64,000 bases of DNA from Aquibacillus halophilus (GTDB lineage Bacteria; Bacillota; Bacilli; Bacillales; Amphibacillaceae), in assembly GCF_009649745.1 (NCBI RefSeq), contig NZ_WJNG01000007.1, positions 363,440 to 427,439 on the forward strand, read 5' to 3'. The position numbers were made by a program, and so were the translations under genes. Numbering within the stretch: position 1 is the stretch's first letter; each line of letters starts with the position of its first letter. This document shows, piece by piece, positions 1 to 9,096 of the stretch. Under the pieces are notes generated by a model. It saw nothing but the letters and a program-made list of their open reading frames with translations. It was not told the origin of the DNA and ran no database searches.

Positions 1-132
1 ATGGTAGTTACAGTAGAACCGGGAATCTATATTCAGGGTATCGGTGGTTGTCGAATAGAAGATGATACACTCATTACTAAAGAGGGTAACGAGCCATTAA
101 ACTTTGCATCAAAAGAACTAATTACTTTATAG
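1..132 (+). CDS. Xaa-Pro peptidase (aminopeptidase P family), C-terminal fragment
   Basis: The window opens inside this gene; only the last 43 codons are present. They carry two conserved blocks of the M24 metallopeptidase C-terminus: TVEPGIYI, whose Glu is a metal ligand, and GGCRIEDD, which holds the last metal-binding Glu. The family removes N-terminal residues that precede proline in peptides, using two Mn or Co ions in the cytoplasm. In B. subtilis the same gene (yqhT) lies directly before efp, as here, with a 27-base gap, so the two are probably cotranscribed. The true start lies left of the window. Confidence 0.85.
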   Translation: MVVTVEPGIYIQGIGGCRIEDDTLITKEGNEPLNFASKELITL

Positions 133-159
133 TTAAAGGGAAAACAAGGAGGAATAACG

Positions 160-717
160 ATGATTTCAGTTAATGATTTTAAAACAGGACTAACAATAGA
201 AGTTGATAATAGTATTTGGCAAGTAATGGATTTCCAACATGTAAAACCAGGTAAAGGAGCAGCTTTTGTTCGTTCAAAACTTCGTAATTTAAGAAATGGT
301 AGTGTTCAAGAGAAGACTTTCAGAGCTGGTGAAAAAGTAAGCAAAGCCCATATTGAAAATCGAAAGATGCAATACCTTTATGCTTCTGGTGATGCTCATA
401 CATTTATGGATAATGAGACGTATGATCAACTTGAATTACAAGCAAATCAGATTGAATATGAACTGAAGTTTTTGAAAGAAAACATGGAAGTTCATATAAT
501 GACATATCAAGGAGAAACGCTAGGTCTCGAACTTCCAAATAATGTTGAATTGAAAGTCACTGAAACTGAACCAGGTATAAAAGGTGACACAGCTAGTGGT
601 GGAACGAAACCAGCAACTGTTGAAACTGGTTTGAGTGTTCAAGTTCCTTTCTTTATTAATGAGGGCGATACATTAATAATAAACACCAGTGATGGGAAGT
701 ATGTATCACGTGGATAA
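160..717 (+). CDS. efp: Elongation factor P
   Basis: EF-P binds the ribosome between the P and E sites and relieves stalling at consecutive prolines. The 185-residue length is normal for the three-beta-barrel family. The N-terminal KOW-like domain holds the loop PGKGAAF with Lys32, the position that is post-translationally modified in Bacillus; the C-terminal OB-like domains run from about residue 65 to the end ([16 protein letters not shown] near residue 137). The ATG is preceded by AAGGAGG with good spacing. The gene follows the peptidase gene closely and is closed by a strong intrinsic terminator. Nothing looks unusual. Confidence 0.98.
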   Translation: MISVNDFKTGLTIEVDNSIWQVMDFQHVKPGKGAAFVRSKLRNLRNGSVQEKTFRAGEKVSKAHIENRKMQYLYASGDAHTFMDNETYDQLELQANQIEYELKFLKENMEVHIMTYQGETLGLELPNNVELKVTETEPGIKGDTASGGTKPATVETGLSVQVPFFINEGDTLIINTSDGKYVSRG

Positions 718-744
718 TAATTACTATAAAACACGATAAAATAA

Positions 745-790
745 AAAAGACTCATTGTCAGATTTAAAATGACAATGAGTCTTTTTTTTA
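745..790 (+). terminator. Intrinsic terminator after efp
   Basis: GACTCATTGTCA and its reverse complement TGACAATGAGTC form a perfect 12-bp stem around a short AT-rich loop, extended by A/T pairs and followed by a run of Ts. Confidence 0.9.
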
Positions 791-867
791 TTGAAAGTTG
801 GTCAAATAAAAAATCACTCTATCCAGTCTAGCAAATAACAGTCTATTAGGATAAGTGACATTTAGTA

Positions 868-896
868 GTCATATTCAAAACTGGTAAGCATACATT
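868..896 (+). promoter_or_regulatory. Sigma-E promoter of the spoIIIA operon
   Basis: A -35 element GTCATATT (868-875) and a -10 element CATACATT (889-896) are separated by 13 bases. This closely matches the mother-cell sigma-E consensus, and spoIIIA is a known sigma-E operon. It lies about 50 bases upstream of the spoIIIAA start. No other plausible promoter is visible between the efp terminator and spoIIIAA. Confidence 0.8.
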
Positions 897-945
897 TACA
901 TTAAAGGAAAATTAAAAAGTATAACGGAAGAAGTGAAGTTAGACT

Positions 946-1923
946 ATGGAAGAAATTTTACGTCTATTTCCAAAAATGTTGCAGGAACAATTAAAAAGTG
1001 CCTTATTTTCACGGTGGACAAGCTTGCAAGAAATCAGAGTCAGAATAGGAAGGCCAATTGAACTGATTTTTGATGATCATGAACAATGGCTTGATCATCT
1101 GACACCTACGGAACAAGATGGTATGCACCTAATCAACCAATTAAGTCAGTTTTCTTTGTATCGAATGGAAGATGAATTAAGAGAAGGATTCATTACCATT
1201 GAAGGCGGCCATCGAATTGGAATAGCTGGAAAGGTTAACACAATGGACGGGAACGTAAAAGCATTAAAACACATTGCATCTTTTAATATCCGTATTGCCA
1301 AAGAAAAAATTGGGGTTTCTGCTAAATATATTCCTTATTTATACCAAAAGAACTATCTAAACACATTAATAGTAGGTCCTCCGCAAACAGGGAAAACAAC
1401 ATTATTACGTGATATTGCACGCCTCATGTCAACTGGATGGGGAGATGTTCGACCTAAAAAGATTGGCATCATAGACGAAAGATCTGAGATTGGAGGTAGC
1501 ATCAGAGGTATTCCGCAACATGAACTAGGCAAAAGAACGGATGTTATGGATGCTTGTCCAAAAGCAGAAGGAATGATGATGATGATTCGTTCTATGTCAC
1601 CAGATGTCATTATTGTGGATGAGATTGGCAGTAGTAAAGATGTACAAGCCTTAACTGAAGCTATGCACGCTGGAGTGAAAATAGTTTGCTCGATTCATGG
1701 TAATTCATTACAGGACATAAAAAAGCGACCTTCCCTTCAACCTTTATTACAACAGAGTGCATTTGAAAGGTATATTATTCTTTCTCGTGATACTAAACCA
1801 GGAATGGTAGAAACAATCCTTTCAAATGACGGCCACAATATTCTTAGGAAACCGAGGTGCACACAAAATGAAATGGATAGGGGCACTTCTCTTGCTCAGC
1901 GCTACCACATGGGTGGGGTTTGA
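946..1923 (+). CDS. spoIIIAA: Stage III sporulation protein AA, secretion-type ATPase
   Basis: SpoIIIAA is the mother-cell cytoplasmic ATPase of the SpoIIIA-SpoIIQ channel, which keeps the engulfed forespore active; it resembles type II/IV secretion ATPases. A Walker A motif GPPQTGKTT lies at about residues 144-152 and a Walker B-like IIVDEIGS near residue 225. At 325 residues it is slightly longer than the usual roughly 307, because the C-terminal 18 residues read over the start of spoIIIAB (56-base overlap). The ribosome binding site is weak (GAAGTGA). Confidence 0.96.
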   Translation: MEEILRLFPKMLQEQLKSALFSRWTSLQEIRVRIGRPIELIFDDHEQWLDHLTPTEQDGMHLINQLSQFSLYRMEDELREGFITIEGGHRIGIAGKVNTMDGNVKALKHIASFNIRIAKEKIGVSAKYIPYLYQKNYLNTLIVGPPQTGKTTLLRDIARLMSTGWGDVRPKKIGIIDERSEIGGSIRGIPQHELGKRTDVMDACPKAEGMMMMIRSMSPDVIIVDEIGSSKDVQALTEAMHAGVKIVCSIHGNSLQDIKKRPSLQPLLQQSAFERYIILSRDTKPGMVETILSNDGHNILRKPRCTQNEMDRGTSLAQRYHMGGV

Positions 1924-2380
1924 ATTAGCGAGGAAACTAAATGATCGTCCAAAGCAAATAGTACAATTAAAAAACGCCCTTCAAATTTTGGAAGCTGAAA
2001 TACTATATGGTCAATCACCAATTATTGAGGCATGCGAAAACTTATCAAGACAGTTACCAAAACCAATTTCATGGCTCTTTAAAGGAATAAGTGAAGACTT
2101 ACGAAAACACCCAGGCAATCTATATGATATATGGCATAAGAATCTTGATGGTTTTTGGCCGCTTGTTTCGTTAGGGGTGAATGAAAAAGAAATCCTACGT
2201 CAATTTGGAAGAACGCTTGGCCAACATGACTTCACCCAACAACAAAAACATATTCATTTAGCTTTGACGCATTTAGATAGAGAACTACAAGAAGCTCAAG
2301 ATTATCAGTATCGATATAGCAAAATGGTTAAAACTCTAGGTTTTTTAACCGGACTATTGGTGGTATTGCTCTTGATCTAA
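1868..2380 (+). CDS. spoIIIAB: Stage III sporulation protein AB
   Basis: A 170-residue protein with an N-terminal hydrophobic segment (ALLLLSATTWVGFELA), a central alpha-helical domain (LEAEILYG...) and a C-terminal hydrophobic anchor, as in B. subtilis SpoIIIAB (171 residues). It is a mother-cell membrane component of the SpoIIIA channel and resembles GspF-type platform proteins. I chose ATG 1868 over an in-frame ATG at 1826 because it matches the family N-terminus and has GAGGTG eight bases upstream. It overlaps the spoIIIAA 3' end. Confidence 0.93.
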   Translation: MKWIGALLLLSATTWVGFELARKLNDRPKQIVQLKNALQILEAEILYGQSPIIEACENLSRQLPKPISWLFKGISEDLRKHPGNLYDIWHKNLDGFWPLVSLGVNEKEILRQFGRTLGQHDFTQQQKHIHLALTHLDRELQEAQDYQYRYSKMVKTLGFLTGLLVVLLLI

Positions 2381-2398
2381 AGAAAGGAGTAAGGCGAA

Positions 2399-2605
2399 AT
2401 GCTAGGTGATGCATCTGTATTATTTCAAATTGCCGGAATTGGCATTATTGTAGCGATGATTCATACAATTTTGAAGCAAATGGGGAAAGAGGAATATGCT
2501 CAGTTTGCGAGTTTAGTCGGATTCATTATAGTCTTGATTTTTGTAATAAATGGTATTTCGGACTTATTTCAAGAGATAAAATCTGTATTTTTATTCCAGG
2601 GGTAA
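2399..2605 (+). CDS. spoIIIAC: Stage III sporulation protein AC
   Basis: A 68-residue protein with two transmembrane segments, the normal length for SpoIIIAC. It belongs to the mother-cell half of the SpoIIIA-SpoIIQ feeding channel. AGAAAGGAG precedes the ATG, and spoIIIAD begins four bases after the stop. Its position third in a complete eight-gene operon makes the identity secure despite the small size. Confidence 0.93.
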   Translation: MLGDASVLFQIAGIGIIVAMIHTILKQMGKEEYAQFASLVGFIIVLIFVINGISDLFQEIKSVFLFQG

Positions 2606-2609
2606 TCTA

Positions 2610-2999
2610 ATGGAAATTATTCAAATTGTTAGCTTAGGAATTGTGACAAGTTTGTTAGTTCTAGTCGTTAAAGAACAAAGACCCTCTTTTGCCTTCTTTC
2701 TAATTTTATTAGCCGGGATTTTTATATTTCTCACTGTTATCAAACATGTTTCAGAAATTCTTAATTTAATCCAGTATTTAGGAGCAAGAGCAAATATAAA
2801 TGGAATGTACATCGAAACGATTTTACAAATAATAGGGATAGCTTATCTAGCAGAATTCGGTGCTCATATCACAAGAGATGCTGGTCTAGCATCAGTAGCA
2901 GCTAAAATAGAGCTTGCGGGAAAGGTTCTTATTTTAGTTTTAGCAGTTCCAATTCTAACTGCAGTAATTGAAACAATTATAGGATTTATACCTGCCTAG
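2610..2999 (+). CDS. spoIIIAD: Stage III sporulation protein AD
   Basis: A 129-residue, strongly hydrophobic protein with about four transmembrane segments, compared with 133 residues in B. subtilis. It is related to SpoIIIAC and is a membrane part of the SpoIIIA channel in the mother cell. The ATG follows the SpoIIIAC stop by four bases with CAGGGG as ribosome binding site, which suggests coupled translation. Confidence 0.93.
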   Translation: MEIIQIVSLGIVTSLLVLVVKEQRPSFAFFLILLAGIFIFLTVIKHVSEILNLIQYLGARANINGMYIETILQIIGIAYLAEFGAHITRDAGLASVAAKIELAGKVLILVLAVPILTAVIETIIGFIPA

Positions 3000-3025
3000 T
3001 CTTGGAAGGGAGCAGGATTTAGTGA

Positions 3026-4207
3026 ATGAATCGAATAATAAAACTAGTTGTTATGATTATAGTAGTTCTTCTTATCAACAGTATTTATCCTCTTCAAACT
3101 TATGCGGTTCCTAACGAAGGTAGTGGGATACAATCTCAGGTTATGGAATCAATATCGTTCGATGAGGTAAAAGGGTACTGGAATGAAGTCGTTAATGAAT
3201 ATGGTGGATATTTGCCTGGTATCCAAAAGACAAGCTTTCTAGAATTTATCCAAAACCAAGATTCTTTATCTTTAAAGGATTGGATAATAGGTGTTACTGA
3301 ATTTTTCTTTCATGAGTTAGTGATGAATGGGAAATTACTAGGAACTTTAATTATGCTGACCTTGTTTTGCATGATTTTACAAAGTCTCCAAACAGCATTT
3401 GAGAGTAAAACAGTTAGTAAAGTAGCATATTCAATTATTTATTTAGTTCTCATTGTATTGGCATTAAACAGTTTTAAATTAGCCGCTTCCTATGTCAATG
3501 ATACGATCAATGTAATGAGTGATTTTATGATTGCCCTCTTACCTTTAATGTTAGGATTAATGGCCTCATTTGGAAATATTGCGGCTGTTTCTTTCTTTCA
3601 CCCGGTGATTATCTTTTTAATTCATACTAGTGTCTTATTGGTTTCAAACATTGTAATACCTTTATTTTTTTTGTCAGCTTTATTAAATATAGTTAGCACG
3701 TTGAGTGATGAATACAAAGTGACACAACTAGCTGACTTATTAAAAAATATTGGATTGGCTTTGCTTGGAGCATTTTTAACAATTTTTTTAGGTGTCATTT
3801 CTGTTCAGGGTGCAGTTAGTGCCGTTCAAGATGGTGTAGCGATGAAAACGGCAAAGTTTGTGACCGGTAACTTTATACCGGTGGTCGGAAGGATGTTCAC
3901 AGATGCTACTGATACCATTCTAACGGCATCTTTATTGCTTAAAAATGCAGTGGGACTAGTAGGAGTAGTCATTCTAATAGGTCTAGTATTATTTCCGGCG
4001 ATAAAGATATTTGTTATTTCATTAATTTACAAAATTACTTCAGCCTTACTTCAACCAATTGGAGATGGCCCTGTAATAACTTGTATGAATACTATAAGCA
4101 AACATATTCTATATATTTTTGCATCGTTACTGGTGGTATCCTTTATGTTCTTTTTCGCAATTGTCATTTTAGTTGCCTCCAGTAATCTAACCCTCATGTT
4201 GCGATAA
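3026..4207 (+). CDS. spoIIIAE: Stage III sporulation protein AE
   Basis: A 393-residue polytopic membrane protein (about 399 in B. subtilis) with an N-terminal signal-like segment, an extracytoplasmic stretch (residues 30-90) and about eight later hydrophobic segments. It is the largest membrane component of the SpoIIIA complex. The ATG lies 25 bases after spoIIIAD, behind GGAAGGGAGCAGG. No disruption is visible. Confidence 0.95.
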   Translation: MNRIIKLVVMIIVVLLINSIYPLQTYAVPNEGSGIQSQVMESISFDEVKGYWNEVVNEYGGYLPGIQKTSFLEFIQNQDSLSLKDWIIGVTEFFFHELVMNGKLLGTLIMLTLFCMILQSLQTAFESKTVSKVAYSIIYLVLIVLALNSFKLAASYVNDTINVMSDFMIALLPLMLGLMASFGNIAAVSFFHPVIIFLIHTSVLLVSNIVIPLFFLSALLNIVSTLSDEYKVTQLADLLKNIGLALLGAFLTIFLGVISVQGAVSAVQDGVAMKTAKFVTGNFIPVVGRMFTDATDTILTASLLLKNAVGLVGVVILIGLVLFPAIKIFVISLIYKITSALLQPIGDGPVITCMNTISKHILYIFASLLVVSFMFFFAIVILVASSNLTLMLR

Positions 4208-4221
4208 AGGGAGGATATTGA

Positions 4222-4839
4222 ATGGACTTTATTATTGATTGGATAACTCAAATCATATTATTTCTACTATTAGCAATGGTCATTGAATTGATTCTACCCA
4301 ACTCAGATATGAAGAAATATATAAATATGGTTGTTGGTCTGTTGCTTATCCTGATATTCCTCCAACCGCTATTTCAGCTTTTTAAAGTTGATGTAGAGGA
4401 TATTATCACTAGTGCTGTACCGGCATTAGATACGACAAGAGAGGAAGAAATGATGAAAAATTCTATCGAATTAAAGAAAAGTGAAATACAAGCCTCACAA
4501 GATGCATATGTTTTAGAAGAGATGGCTGTCCAAATGATAAATCAAGTGAAAGAGGGGTTGAGTAAAGAATATGATGTAGCAATTATAGACATTACTTTTC
4601 AATTTGAAGGAGTAAAGCAACCAGAAATGGAAAATTTGGAAAAAATAAATGTGATGTTGGGTCAAAGCAAATCTAATCAGGCAGATGATGGTGCTGTCGA
4701 GGATATCGTTATTGATCTAGATAAAAATGAAGAGACTGAACAACTCACACCTGATACTGAAAAAATAAAGATGTACTTATCTGAACAATGGCAGCTTGAT
4801 AATCAATTAATAACAATTCTATGGGAGGGAGGGGTATAG
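4222..4839 (+). CDS. spoIIIAF: Stage III sporulation protein AF
   Basis: A 205-residue protein with two N-terminal transmembrane segments (residues 5-55) and a soluble, acidic C-terminal ring-building-type domain, the layout of SpoIIIAF. It anchors to the mother-cell membrane and joins the ring-forming part of the SpoIIIA channel. AAAGGGAGGA precedes the ATG. Its TAG stop shares one base with the GTG start of spoIIIAG, so the two are translationally coupled. Confidence 0.93.
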   Translation: MDFIIDWITQIILFLLLAMVIELILPNSDMKKYINMVVGLLLILIFLQPLFQLFKVDVEDIITSAVPALDTTREEEMMKNSIELKKSEIQASQDAYVLEEMAVQMINQVKEGLSKEYDVAIIDITFQFEGVKQPEMENLEKINVMLGQSKSNQADDGAVEDIVIDLDKNEETEQLTPDTEKIKMYLSEQWQLDNQLITILWEGGV

Positions 4840-5495
4840 TGGAAAATCCATTTCAAAAACTAATTTCTCATTTTAAATTAAAGACTGATGATGGGAAAAA
4901 ACCGACAAAGCTAGGTTATATAATTATTATTGCTTTAGTTGGTTTACTTATTCTTATCATTAGTAATGCGTTTCAGCCAGAGGAAGAAGGTTCCAGTTTC
5001 TCTCTGTCTAGTGACCAAGGTGAGGATGCTCAAAAGGAACAAGAAACATTTTTAAACAAGGAAGATGATAGCAGGAGTAGCCTAGTAGAAGAGATAGAAA
5101 AAGGCTATGAAAGTGAGTTAATAAGTCTTTTAGAAATGATTCAAGGAGTTTCTGACGTTGAAGTCATGGTTAATCTTGACGCCACTAATGAACAAGTTTA
5201 TGAAAAGAATTTAGTAATAGGGACACAAAGAACAGAGGAAGTCGATCAAAACGGCGGAGAGAGAATCTCAGAAGATGATACTAAAGAACAACAAGTTGTG
5301 ATTGTGAGGCAAGGTGATAAAGAAGTTCCACTAGTAGTCCATACAAAGAAGCCTGAGGTTAGAGGTGTATTAATAGTAGCTAAAGGCGTTGATCATATTG
5401 AGTTAAAACAGTGGGTAGTTGAAGCTGTATCGAGGGTGCTGAATGTCCCATCCCATAGAATAGCTGTGATGCCTAAAAACAAAGGGGAGGAATAA
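4839..5495 (+). CDS. spoIIIAG: Stage III sporulation protein AG
   Basis: SpoIIIAG forms the large ring in the intermembrane space of the SpoIIIA-SpoIIQ channel. This 218-residue protein has one N-terminal membrane anchor (residues 30-47) and a C-terminal ring-building domain, with the expected beta-rich insertion at about residues 115-165. I chose GTG 4839, one base overlapping the spoIIIAF stop and behind GGGAGGGAGGGG, rather than ATG 4821, which lies inside that ribosome binding site. Confidence 0.93.
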   Translation: MENPFQKLISHFKLKTDDGKKPTKLGYIIIIALVGLLILIISNAFQPEEEGSSFSLSSDQGEDAQKEQETFLNKEDDSRSSLVEEIEKGYESELISLLEMIQGVSDVEVMVNLDATNEQVYEKNLVIGTQRTEEVDQNGGERISEDDTKEQQVVIVRQGDKEVPLVVHTKKPEVRGVLIVAKGVDHIELKQWVVEAVSRVLNVPSHRIAVMPKNKGEE

Positions 5496-5497
5496 TA

Positions 5498-6094
5498 ATG
5501 TTAAAAAAGCAAACGGTGTGGTTGTTAACCATGTTAAGTTTAATGATTGTACTAAGTGTCTATTACATGAGTTCGCCAAATGGAGGGGAACTTGCTTATA
5601 TTAATCAAGATGGTGGAGAAAGCGATCAAGCAGCAACTACTGAATTAGCAGAAGCTGGAGAAGGTACTGATGAAGCGATAGATACCGAAGAATCAATTGA
5701 CCTTGACAGTGAAGAGGGAACGATTACTTCGTCAATATCTACAGATGAGTTATTTACAGCAATAAGAATGCAAATTGAGGATGATAGAAGTAGAAGAATA
5801 GATCAACTGGATGATATTGTAGCCTCTAGTACAGCTTCTACAGAAGATATTAACGCAGCTTATGAAGAAATGAAAAAATTAGATAGTCTATCAACAAAAG
5901 AGATGATATTAGAAAAAACAATCAGGGCAGATAAAGAATATCAGGATGTTCTTGTTCGTACCGAAGATAATGAAGTAGTTGTTACAGTAAAAGCTAACGA
6001 GATGTCAGATGCTGAAGCCAATGACATAATGCAAATGGCTAAAGATGAATTTGGCGAAGTATATGTAGAGGTCAAATTTCAACCAGTAAGTTAA
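5498..6094 (+). CDS. spoIIIAH: Stage III sporulation protein AH
   Basis: SpoIIIAH is the mother-cell protein that binds SpoIIQ across the intermembrane space and completes the channel. It has an N-terminal membrane anchor (residues 7-24), an acidic linker (residues 30-80) and a C-terminal ring-building domain. At 198 residues it is slightly shorter than B. subtilis (218). AAAGGGGAGGA precedes the ATG, three bases after spoIIIAG. It is the last gene of the operon and is followed by a terminator. Confidence 0.95.
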   Translation: MLKKQTVWLLTMLSLMIVLSVYYMSSPNGGELAYINQDGGESDQAATTELAEAGEGTDEAIDTEESIDLDSEEGTITSSISTDELFTAIRMQIEDDRSRRIDQLDDIVASSTASTEDINAAYEEMKKLDSLSTKEMILEKTIRADKEYQDVLVRTEDNEVVVTVKANEMSDAEANDIMQMAKDEFGEVYVEVKFQPVS

Positions 6095-6112
6095 TTATCT
6101 TATAGATTATTA

Positions 6113-6157
6113 CTATAAACTGACGCTATGGATTATAACCATAGCGTCAGTTTATTA
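6113..6157 (+). terminator. Intrinsic terminator after spoIIIAH
   Basis: AAACTGACGCTATGG pairs with CCATAGCGTCAGTTT as a perfect 15-bp stem around a seven-base loop, followed by an AT-rich tail. The flanking A/T pairs could let it act in both directions. Confidence 0.85.
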
Positions 6158-6290
6158 AATAATCAATATACCAATAGTTTATGTTCATTTAAACAATCAA
6201 AAAAGTGTGCTCTGTTACTTATAGGTTTTTAATTAAAAAGCAAAGTTATAACTATGAGAGATGAATTTTTGGTTATCATTTTACTTTATT

Positions 6291-6319
6291 TTTTTAGTTT
6301 TTAATATATGTGTTATTAT
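6291..6319 (+). promoter_or_regulatory. Probable extended -10 promoter of accB
   Basis: TGTTATTAT (6311-6319) is an extended -10 element. The hexamer 17 bases upstream (6291-6296) is T-rich and a poor -35 match, which is common with extended -10 promoters. It predicts a transcript start near 6326 and a leader of about 180 bases before accB. Confidence 0.45.
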
Positions 6320-6323
6320 AAAG

Positions 6324-6355
6324 AAAGGGTAGCGGGTACAATCCTGTTATCCTTT
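6324..6355 (+). other. Hairpin at the 5' end of the accB leader
   Basis: AAAGGGTAGCGGG (6324-6336) pairs over all 13 positions with CCTGTTATCCTTT (6343-6355) around a six-base loop. Three of the pairs are G-U and would be A-C mismatches on the opposite strand, so the fold favours the accB-sense transcript. No proper T-run follows, so it is not a standard terminator. The remaining leader (6356-6500) shows no known riboswitch. Confidence 0.5.
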
Positions 6356-6507
6356 AAATTTTGGAATAATAGTGAACAAACCGAATAGCTGATGGACTTT
6401 TCATTATTTTAAATGAACAGTTGCAGTTTCCTCAACCTTTTCGTAAAATGTTAAGAGGAGTTATTAGTACCTGTTATTAAACGTTCAAACAAAAAGGGGT
6501 GCCTAAG

Positions 6508-6987
6508 ATGTTAAATATGCAAGAAATTCAGAATCTAATAAAGCTAATTGATGAATCATCAATTGACGAGTTTACTTATGAATCAAATGGAACAAAGGTT
6601 TCATTAAGAAAGCAAAAAGGAGAATTGGTTACAGCACAACCATCCTTTTCTCCAGTACCACAAACAAATAAAGTCTCAGAACAAACTGCAATTAATGCAG
6701 AGCCAAAGGAAGTACCTGAAGACGATGGTGAGCAAACAACTGATTTTGATTATGAAATTGTATCACCAATGGTGGGTACTTTTTATGCAGCACCAACACC
6801 TGACAAGGATGATTATGTTCAAATTGGTGATACAGTAAAATCAGATACAGTAGTGTGTATAGTTGAAGCAATGAAACTATTCAATGAAATTGAATCCGAA
6901 GTATCAGGAGAAGTTGTAGAAATTTTGGCTGAAAATGGGGAGTTAGTTGAATACGGACAACCATTGTTCAGAGTAAAAGCAAAGTAA
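6508..6987 (+). CDS. accB: Acetyl-CoA carboxylase biotin carboxyl carrier protein
   Basis: AccB carries the biotin that AccC carboxylates and AccAD uses to make malonyl-CoA for fatty acid synthesis. At 159 residues it equals B. subtilis AccB. The C-terminal biotinyl domain contains EAMKLFNEI with the biotinylated Lys at about residue 123; a variable acidic/proline linker precedes it. I chose ATG 6508 over GTG 6499 because AAAGGGG sits eight bases upstream and the family begins MLN. accC starts 12 bases downstream. Confidence 0.96.
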   Translation: MLNMQEIQNLIKLIDESSIDEFTYESNGTKVSLRKQKGELVTAQPSFSPVPQTNKVSEQTAINAEPKEVPEDDGEQTTDFDYEIVSPMVGTFYAAPTPDKDDYVQIGDTVKSDTVVCIVEAMKLFNEIESEVSGEVVEILAENGELVEYGQPLFRVKAK

Positions 6988-6999
6988 GGGGATGACAGT

Positions 7000-8355
7000 G
7001 TGATTAAAAAGCTCTTAATAGCTAACAGGGGCGAGATAGCTGTCCGAATTATACGAGCATGTAAAGAGATGGGAATAGAGACTGTAGCTGTTTATTCTCA
7101 AGCTGATAGTGATTCTCTCCATGTACAACTCGCGGATGAAGCTTATTGTATTGGCCCTATACATAGCAAGGATAGCTACTTAAATTTTACTAATATTATG
7201 AGTGTAGCTACGCTAACTGAAGTGGATGCTATTCACCCAGGTTATGGATTTTTAGCTGAAAATGCTGACTTTGCTGAAATTTGTAAAGCTTGTAATATTA
7301 CTTTTGTTGGCCCTAGTCCATATGCTATTCAAAAAATGGGTGCAAAGGATGTAGCAAGGGAAACTATGCATCAAGCTGGAGTACCAATTGTACCTGGTTC
7401 GGATGGTATTATTAAAAATGAAGAAGAAGGCGCAAAGATAGCAGAACAAATTGGCTATCCAGTGATTATTAAGGCTACTGCTGGTGGTGGTGGTAAAGGT
7501 ATAAGAGTTGCAAGGAACAAAGAAGAACTTATCAAAGGTATTGGTGTGACACAAAACGAAGCACAAACTGCTTTCGGTAATCCTGGTGTCTATTTAGAAA
7601 AGTTTATTGAAGATTTTCGACATGTTGAAATTCAAGTTTTAGCGGACAACCATGGAAATGTTGTACATCTCGGAGAAAGAGATTGTACGATTCAAAGGCG
7701 TCTACAAAAATTGATTGAGGAAACACCGTCACCTGCTGTTACGCCTGATATCAGAAAACGAATGGGCGATGCCGCTGTCAAAGCAGCACAGGCGGTGGAC
7801 TATTCGGGAGCAGGGACCATTGAATTTATTTTTGATAAAAAAGAAGAGACTTTCTACTTTATGGAAATGAATACAAGAATTCAGGTGGAACATCCAGTTA
7901 CTGAAATGGTAACAGGAATCGATTTAATCAAAGAACAAATTAAAGTTGCTAATAATGAAAAACTTTCTTTCACCCAGGATGAAGTTACGTTTACTGGTTG
8001 GGCTATTGAGTGTAGAATAAACGCCGAGAATCCATTTAAACAGTTTATGCCTTCTGCTGGTCAAATTAAGATGTATCTCCCCCCGGGCGGTTTTGGTGTG
8101 AGAGTTGATTCTGCAGCGTATCCAGGGTATAAAATCCCTCCATATTACGATTCAATGATCGCTAAATTAATAACCTATGGTAAGACTAGACAGGAAGCGA
8201 TTGATCGAATGAAACGATCACTTGATGAATTTGTTATTGAAGGCATTTTTACAACAATTCCATTTCACAGTAGGGTGATGGAGCATCCTGTCTTTGTTGA
8301 AGGGGACTTTAACACGAAATTTCTTGAAAAATATACTATAATGGATAGTGAATAG
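7000..8355 (+). CDS. accC: Acetyl-CoA carboxylase biotin carboxylase subunit
   Basis: AccC uses ATP and bicarbonate to carboxylate the biotin on AccB. The 451-residue protein has the family layout: N-terminal domain [19 protein letters not shown]-grasp with GGGGKGIRV near residue 163, the catalytic region with [14 protein letters not shown] near residues 287-300, and the C-terminal biotin carboxylase domain. It starts with GTG behind AAGGGGATGA and forms an operon with accB and probably yqhY. Confidence 0.97.
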   Translation: MIKKLLIANRGEIAVRIIRACKEMGIETVAVYSQADSDSLHVQLADEAYCIGPIHSKDSYLNFTNIMSVATLTEVDAIHPGYGFLAENADFAEICKACNITFVGPSPYAIQKMGAKDVARETMHQAGVPIVPGSDGIIKNEEEGAKIAEQIGYPVIIKATAGGGGKGIRVARNKEELIKGIGVTQNEAQTAFGNPGVYLEKFIEDFRHVEIQVLADNHGNVVHLGERDCTIQRRLQKLIEETPSPAVTPDIRKRMGDAAVKAAQAVDYSGAGTIEFIFDKKEETFYFMEMNTRIQVEHPVTEMVTGIDLIKEQIKVANNEKLSFTQDEVTFTGWAIECRINAENPFKQFMPSAGQIKMYLPPGGFGVRVDSAAYPGYKIPPYYDSMIAKLITYGKTRQEAIDRMKRSLDEFVIEGIFTTIPFHSRVMEHPVFVEGDFNTKFLEKYTIMDSE

Positions 8356-8379
8356 TATTACTTAAAAGGAGTGAACAAA

Positions 8380-8778
8380 ATGAGTGAAAACTCTTTGTTA
8401 AAGGTTAGTGAAGATTCTAATTTGGGTAAAGTTGAAATAGCTCCTGAAGTCATTGAGGTTATAGCAGGAATTGCTACAACAGAAATTGCTGGTGTATCCG
8501 CTATGCGAGGCAATTTTGCTAGTGGTGTAGTGGAACGTTTCGGTAAAAAGGCACATGGTAAAGGAATAAAAGTTGAGTTAACAGAAACAGGAGTCATAAT
8601 TGATGTATATGTAGTTTTAGACTATGGCATAGCTATTCCAGAAGTTGCTCAGAAAATTCAAACTAATATTAGGCAAGCATTGATGAATATGACAGCACTA
8701 GAAATAGAAGAAATAAACATTCATGTTGTTGGTGTTCAAATGGAACAAAAAGTTGAACTAGGTGAGAGCCAGGAATAA
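8380..8778 (+). CDS. yqhY: Asp23/Gls24 family protein YqhY
   Basis: A 132-residue member of the Asp23 (DUF322) family with the usual core GKVEIAPEVIEVIAGIATTEIAGV. In B. subtilis YqhY is encoded directly after accBC, as here, and is linked by genetics to control of acetyl-CoA carboxylase and lipid synthesis; the mechanism is not settled. I chose ATG 8380 because AAAAGGAG lies nine bases upstream; GTG 8371 is in frame but too close to that site. A terminator follows. Confidence 0.92.
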   Translation: MSENSLLKVSEDSNLGKVEIAPEVIEVIAGIATTEIAGVSAMRGNFASGVVERFGKKAHGKGIKVELTETGVIIDVYVVLDYGIAIPEVAQKIQTNIRQALMNMTALEIEEINIHVVGVQMEQKVELGESQE

Positions 8779-8782
8779 TATT

Positions 8783-8826
8783 AAAAGGCCCAAAGAGGAG
8801 AATATTCTCTTATGAGGCCTTTTTTG
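8783..8826 (+). terminator. Intrinsic terminator after yqhY
   Basis: AAAAGGCC and GGCCTTTTTT form the base of an interrupted long hairpin, whose upper part pairs GAGAATATTCTC. It ends in six Ts. Confidence 0.8.
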
Positions 8827-9096
8827 TACTTCAAGGACTTTTCTTAAAGACGAAAAATTATTTTGTTAGTATCCTTAAGACCTATCGTTGCATCTCTATA
8901 GATCAGAAGAAACTAAACAAAGTTAACAATTCCCTATACAAATCGACTTAAAATAGAGTAGAGTTTATTAACGAGAAGATCTATTAATTTTATCATCTTT
9001 TGGGTATATGTTAAATAAGAGAGTGTATGTATATGGCGTTGCATTCTGGAAAATGTTATCATTTGTAAAGATAAGTTATGAAGGAGAATGTAAAGA
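8827..9096 (+). other. Intergenic region before nusB, no recognisable element
   Basis: About 270 AT-rich bases lie between the yqhY terminator and nusB. Only short AT-rich promoter-like hexamers and the nusB ribosome binding site (AAGGAGAATG) are visible. I see no open frame, repeat or riboswitch. Confidence 0.4.
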
